From assembly GCA_021798435.1 (NCBI GenBank), contig JAJZGN010000067.1:1-9339 (forward strand): a stretch of 9,339 bases of DNA. Direction: 5' to 3'. The notes beneath the pieces are model-generated. The model saw only the letters and a program-made list of their open reading frames with translations, was not told where the DNA came from and searched no databases. Positions 6,593 to 9,339 of this stretch are shown here, piece after piece (positions within the stretch are counted from its first letter, which is position 1; each line of letters opens with the position of its first letter). This DNA comes from a bacterium (GTDB lineage: Bacteria > Chloroflexota > Dormibacteria > Aeolococcales > Bog-877). Both the position numbers and the translations under genes were made by a program.

Positions 6593-8422
6593 TCACTCCG
6601 AGTGCAACGGCAAGGGGAGGCGGGCCACAACCACATTGCGGCGCCGCCGGAACGCGGCGGACAGCAGGAGGTCCAAGTGGTTATGAAGGGCGCGATGCCA
6701 GAAGCGTCTCGGCTCGATCACAGGGATGAGAAGTACCACCCTCCTGGCCGGAGACGGCTTGAGGCTGCTGATGTATCGGATCAGGGGCCGGGCGACGGAG
6801 TGGTACTGGGAGGTGAGCACCACCAACTGGACCCCCGGGTTCCAGCGCGCCCATTCCTCCTCCACCGCCTTCCTGCGGGCCGTGTCTTCAGCGAAGACCA
6901 CCGTCACCGCATGTACCTCATCACCCATGGAGAGGGCCTGGGAGAGAGCCTCCCGGGTCAAGGTGGATACCTCGGTGAAGGGCACAACCACGATCGAGCG
7001 GCCCCGGGCGGGCTTGGCGGGGCGGGAGCCGAGGCGAAGCTCCAGCGCGACGTGGCGGTAATACCTCTGAACTCTCACGAAGAGCAGGATCAGCAGGGGC
7101 ATGGCCACGACCACCACCCACGCTCCCTCGCGGAATTTGGTCAGCACAAAAATTAGGGTGGAAACGCCACTCGCGGTTGCCCCGGCGGCGTTGAGGGCGG
7201 CCCGCCACCGCCAACCCCGCTCCCGTCGGCTGAGCCAGTGGCGAACCATTCCGGACTGAGCCAGGGTGAACCCCGTGAACACACCGATGGCGAAGAGCGG
7301 GATGAGCGAGTTCGTGTTCCCTCCCGTCGCCACCAACAGGACCGCGGCCAGGACCGCCAGCACCACGATTCCGTACGTGAAAACGAGACGGTCGCCCCTG
7401 ATGGCGAAAGCGTGGGGCAGGCGGTGATCGGCCGCCAGGAGGCTGGCCAAGACGGGAAGCCCACCGAAGCTGGTGTTGGCGGCGAGAGCCAGGGCCACCG
7501 TCACCAACAGTGAGATCCCATCGAAGAGCCAGCCTCGTCCCAAGGCGAAGGCCACGATCTGGTTGAGTACGGCGTTCCCGGCCCGGGGCTCGACGTGAAA
7601 CTTCTGCACCAGCAGCGCGAGTCCCAGCAGCATCGCGGCCAACAGAATCCCCAGCAGGAGCTCGGTCTGGCGCGCCCGCCTGACCCTGGGCTTCCGGAAC
7701 AAAGGGACACCGTTGGCGATGGCCTCGACGCCGGTCAAGGCGCTGCATCCTGCGGAAAACGCCTGCAGGATCAGCAGCACGCCGATCGCCTGGAGGCCGC
7801 GCGCCGCCACTTGGGCGCCCCCGAACTGCCGCAGATGGGGCGCCAGCGGGTGGATGAGCCCCACTGCGATCACGACCAAGACCGCAGCAATGAATCCCAG
7901 GGTGGGCAACAGAAAGGCGCGCGCCCCTTCTCCCAGGCCGCGCAGATTGAGGACCGTGATGATCGCCAAGATGCCGAGGCAGATGGGAACCGACCATGAG
8001 TAGAGACCCGGGAAGGCGCTCGTCAGCGAGCCCACCCCAGCTGCGATCGACACCGCGACCGTGAGGGTGTAGTCGACGATCAGGGCGGCCCCGGCCAAGA
8101 GGCTCAGCGAGTGCCCCAGGTTGGCCCGGGCCACCGCGTAGGCTCCACCGCCACCGGGGAAGGCGACTATCACCTGCAGGTAGGAGGCCACCAGCAGGCA
8201 GAGCAGCCCCACGATTCCCAGGCTTATCCAAGGGCTCAAGCGCAGAGCCGCGAGCCCTCCGGCACCCAGCGCCACCAAGAGCGCCTGGGGGCCATAGGCC
8301 ACCGATGTCAGCGCGTCCAGAGACAGCGCCGACAGCCCTTCGACCGGACCGATCTCCTCCGTTGCCGCCTCGCTCGATCTCAGCGGGCGCCCCAGCACGA
8401 GACGGACCAGCTTGAGGGTCAA
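6593..8422 (-). CDS. KimA-like APC-superfamily permease (probable K+ or amino acid transporter)
   Basis: This 609-residue polytopic membrane protein has about 12 hydrophobic helices followed by a soluble C-terminal domain (about 463-609, starting near GRSIVVVPFTEVS) with an alpha/beta, UspA-like look. That layout matches KimA (YdaO), the high-affinity K+/H+ symporter inhibited by c-di-AMP. Conserved stretches are LDALTSVAYGPQALL (35-49), GGGGAYAVARANLG (90-103), DYTLTVAVSIAAG (117-129), TGVEAIANGVPLF (230-242) and KFREGAW (429-435). Residues I remember as the K+ site of B. subtilis KimA fall at identical numbers: Asp36, Tyr43, Asp117, Tyr118, Thr121, Ser125, Thr230 and Glu233. Position 377 is Phe rather than the remembered Tyr. 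I chose TTG at 8422 because GGGAGAG lies 6 bases upstream and the length then matches KimA (607). A longer reading from 8548 adds 42 Pro/Gly-rich residues unlike the family. An amino acid substrate remains possible. Confidence 0.88.
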   Translation of the reverse strand: MTLKLVRLVLGRPLRSSEAATEEIGPVEGLSALSLDALTSVAYGPQALLVALGAGGLAALRLSPWISLGIVGLLCLLVASYLQVIVAFPGGGGAYAVARANLGHSLSLLAGAALIVDYTLTVAVSIAAGVGSLTSAFPGLYSWSVPICLGILAIITVLNLRGLGEGARAFLLPTLGFIAAVLVVIAVGLIHPLAPHLRQFGGAQVAARGLQAIGVLLILQAFSAGCSALTGVEAIANGVPLFRKPRVRRARQTELLLGILLAAMLLGLALLVQKFHVEPRAGNAVLNQIVAFALGRGWLFDGISLLVTVALALAANTSFGGLPVLASLLAADHRLPHAFAIRGDRLVFTYGIVVLAVLAAVLLVATGGNTNSLIPLFAIGVFTGFTLAQSGMVRHWLSRRERGWRWRAALNAAGATASGVSTLIFVLTKFREGAWVVVVAMPLLILLFVRVQRYYRHVALELRLGSRPAKPARGRSIVVVPFTEVSTLTREALSQALSMGDEVHAVTVVFAEDTARRKAVEEEWARWNPGVQLVVLTSQYHSVARPLIRYISSLKPSPARRVVLLIPVIEPRRFWHRALHNHLDLLLSAAFRRRRNVVVARLPLPLHSE

Positions 8423-8428
8423 CTGCGT

Positions 8429-8435
8429 CTCTCCC
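8429..8435 (-). promoter_or_regulatory. Shine-Dalgarno GGGAGAG for the KimA-like permease
   Basis: On the minus strand, GGGAGAG lies 6 bases before the TTG at 8422. It decides this start over the longer open frame to 8548, which has no comparable site and encodes a non-conserved leader. Confidence 0.55.
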
Positions 8436-8566
8436 GGGGCGCAGGGACCCGGCCCCCCGGGAACGCCATCGACAGAGGCGGGGTGCAGACGGTGGATGGC
8501 CGGCGAGGTGCGCGGGAGGGGGGGCCCGAAGTAGCCGGGAGCGACCAATGTCGGCGGCCTCCTGCA

Positions 8567-8585
8567 GGTCCTGACAGTTCAGACC
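8567..8585. repeat. Inverted repeat upstream of the KimA-like permease
   Basis: Read on the minus strand, GGTCTGA-ACTG-TCAGGACC pairs GGTC/TGA with TCA/GACC around a 4-base loop and one bulged G. It lies about 145 bases upstream of the permease start and downstream of the DUF3224-type gene. It could be an operator or a transcript hairpin. The evidence is symmetry and position only. Confidence 0.3.
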
Positions 8586-8617
8586 TCCAGGGGCAGGTCG
8601 TCTGAGGGCCGCGAAGC

Positions 8618-8641
8618 AAAAGGTACGGCCCCCGACCGGGG
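8618..8641 (-). terminator. Candidate terminator after the DUF3224-type gene
   Basis: On the minus strand the stop codon (8642-8644) is followed directly by CCCCG (8641-8637) and CGGGG (8634-8630) around two bases. Some ten bases later comes a short TTTT run. The stem is short and the T-run is not adjacent, so this is a weak intrinsic terminator candidate. Confidence 0.35.
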
Positions 8642-9031
8642 TCAGCCCGGAAGGTCGTACTCCAAGGCGTAGCGATGGGTGCCGTCGGCGTCGACTTGGA
8701 GGTGGAAGGTTCCGGCGATTCCCTGAAGTTCACCGCGGCCCGAGCCGGGCACGACCTCGTAGTGCAGGGTCTGGGAGCCGTGATGCAGCATTCCCAGCTG
8801 CGCCAGCGCGAAGCCTCCGGAGCGGTCCCCCAGCCGACCATCGACCGACTCGATGGCGACATATCCAGCCGAGCCACTTTTCGGATCCCCGCAAGACAGC
8901 ATCAGCCCGATGCCCTTGGCCTCCAGATCCCCCTCAAATACCTTGGTGAAGTCGAACCTGCCCACGTTTCCCCCGAACTCGCCTGGCGCGGGGCTCATCG
9001 AGATGGTGAAGGTCCCTTCGGCGGCGTCCAT
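8642..9031 (-). CDS. DUF3224-type small protein
   Basis: The 129-residue product looks like a DUF3224 family member, a small cytoplasmic beta-barrel of unknown function common in actinobacteria and other soil bacteria. Features seen: GTFTISM at 6-12, FDFTKVFEGDLEAKG (26-40), GYVAIESVDGRLGDRSGGFALAQLG (56-80, a family-typical strand-turn-strand), VVPGSGRGELQGIAGTF (93-109) and a closing YALEYDLPG. I chose ATG at 9031 because similarity begins right after it. The frame stays open upstream to a GTG at 9148 that overlaps the stop of the preceding gene, but that 39-residue extension is Arg/Pro-rich and atypical. No strong ribosome site precedes 9031, so a short or leaderless transcript, or coupling from the GTG, is possible. 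No signal peptide is seen. No function can be assigned. Confidence 0.75.
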   Translation of the reverse strand: MDAAEGTFTISMSPAPGEFGGNVGRFDFTKVFEGDLEAKGIGLMLSCGDPKSGSAGYVAIESVDGRLGDRSGGFALAQLGMLHHGSQTLHYEVVPGSGRGELQGIAGTFHLQVDADGTHRYALEYDLPG

Positions 9032-9144
9032 GACCCGCAGAGCGTAGCAGCGTACAAGCGGGCGGCCGCGCTTCGCCGCTCGGCCAGCGGGCCGGGGGCG
9101 GCGCCCGACCCGGTCCCGGGCGGGCGGGGCCGGAGAGGGCGTCG

Positions 9145-9339
9145 TCACGACGGGGATCCGCTGGGCGAGGGACTCGGCGAGGTGGACCCGTTGGGCGATG
9201 GCGAGGCGGACGGCGAGGTTGACGGCCCAGGCGACGGGGAGGCGGACGGCCCAGCGCTTGGCGACGGGGTGGGGGAGGCGGTGGGGCTGATCGAAGGGCT
9301 GGGTGAAGCAGAAGGGGAGGGAGTCGGTGGGGCACCAGA
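9145..9339 (-). CDS. Ser/Pro-rich C-terminal tail of a protein cut by the right edge
   Basis: Only the last 64 codons are in the window. They read as an almost continuous Ser-Pro/Thr-Pro/Ala-Ser low-complexity tail (for example SPSPSISPTASPTPSPS), ending GSPS and TGA at 9147-9145. Synonymous codons vary widely (TCG, TCC, TCT, TCA, AGC, AGT for Ser). The pattern is therefore kept at the protein level and is not a simple DNA repeat, which supports this frame over the Arg/Pro frames overlapping it. Such tails are typical of exported or cell-wall-spanning proteins, or of disordered linkers at the end of membrane or kinase-type proteins. The folded part lies beyond the window and its identity is unknown. 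The stop overlaps a GTG (9148-9146) that opens the long version of the DUF3224-type frame. Confidence 0.65.
   Translation of the reverse strand, partial: SGAPPTPSPSASPSPSISPTASPTPSPSAGPSASPSPGPSTSPSASPSPNGSTSPSPSPSGSPS

Noticed and set aside
6921..8231. Leftward open frame of 436 codons
   Set aside because: It lies inside the KimA-like gene in another frame, with Arg/Gly/Pro-rich composition and no motifs. The permease frame has clear helices and conserved motifs.
8423..8641. c-di-AMP (ydaO) riboswitch before the KimA-like gene
   Set aside because: It was considered because KimA genes are often under this riboswitch. I could not find its conserved core sequences by eye. A covariance-model search would decide.
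9145..9339. Tandem DNA repeat or CRISPR-like array at the right edge
   Set aside because: The periodicity follows Ser-Pro codons with varied synonymous usage. There are no identical repeats with unique spacers.

Overview
The window is GC-rich throughout, about 70% by eye, with strong G/C preference at third codon positions, several TTG/GTG starts and short overlapping gene junctions. This suits a high-GC soil-type bacterium such as an Actinomycetota, Chloroflexota or Dormibacterota-like lineage. The exact phylum cannot be fixed from this sequence. No phage, transposase, CRISPR, rRNA or tRNA signal was seen, so this looks like chromosomal accessory or housekeeping sequence.

Left part (1-1319): a gene of unknown function runs off the left edge on the minus strand, with a clear AGGAGG ribosome binding site. 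It is followed by about 740 bases without an intact gene. Inside that gap (841-1056) lies a recognisable relic of the N-terminal domain of an NAD-type malic enzyme, interrupted by an in-frame TGA and cut off before the catalytic part.

Middle plus-strand block (1320-3580): two ADP-ribosylglycohydrolase-family genes lie in tandem and overlap by ATGA. They have clearly different active-site motif variants, so they are probably an old or independently acquired pair rather than a recent duplication. No ADP-ribosyltransferase is visible beside them. A gene-free convergent region (3581-4036) with several GC-rich hairpins follows.

Minus-strand block (4037-6183): a secreted phosphoesterase of the phospholipase C/acid phosphatase type is translationally coupled to an upstream single-pass membrane protein of unknown function. 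Upstream of that pair is about 400 bases without a convincing gene.

Right part (6593-9339, minus strand): a KimA-like potassium/amino acid permease of the APC superfamily with a soluble C-terminal domain, then a small DUF3224-type protein, then the Ser/Pro-rich C-terminal tail of a protein that runs off the right edge. The permease retains nearly all the residues remembered as the K+ site of Bacillus subtilis KimA, and the TTG start chosen here reproduces the KimA residue numbering exactly.

The genes do not form one obvious pathway. The most interesting units are the tandem ADP-ribosylglycohydrolases, the phosphoesterase/membrane-protein pair, the KimA-like transporter with a substituted site residue, and the malic enzyme relic.
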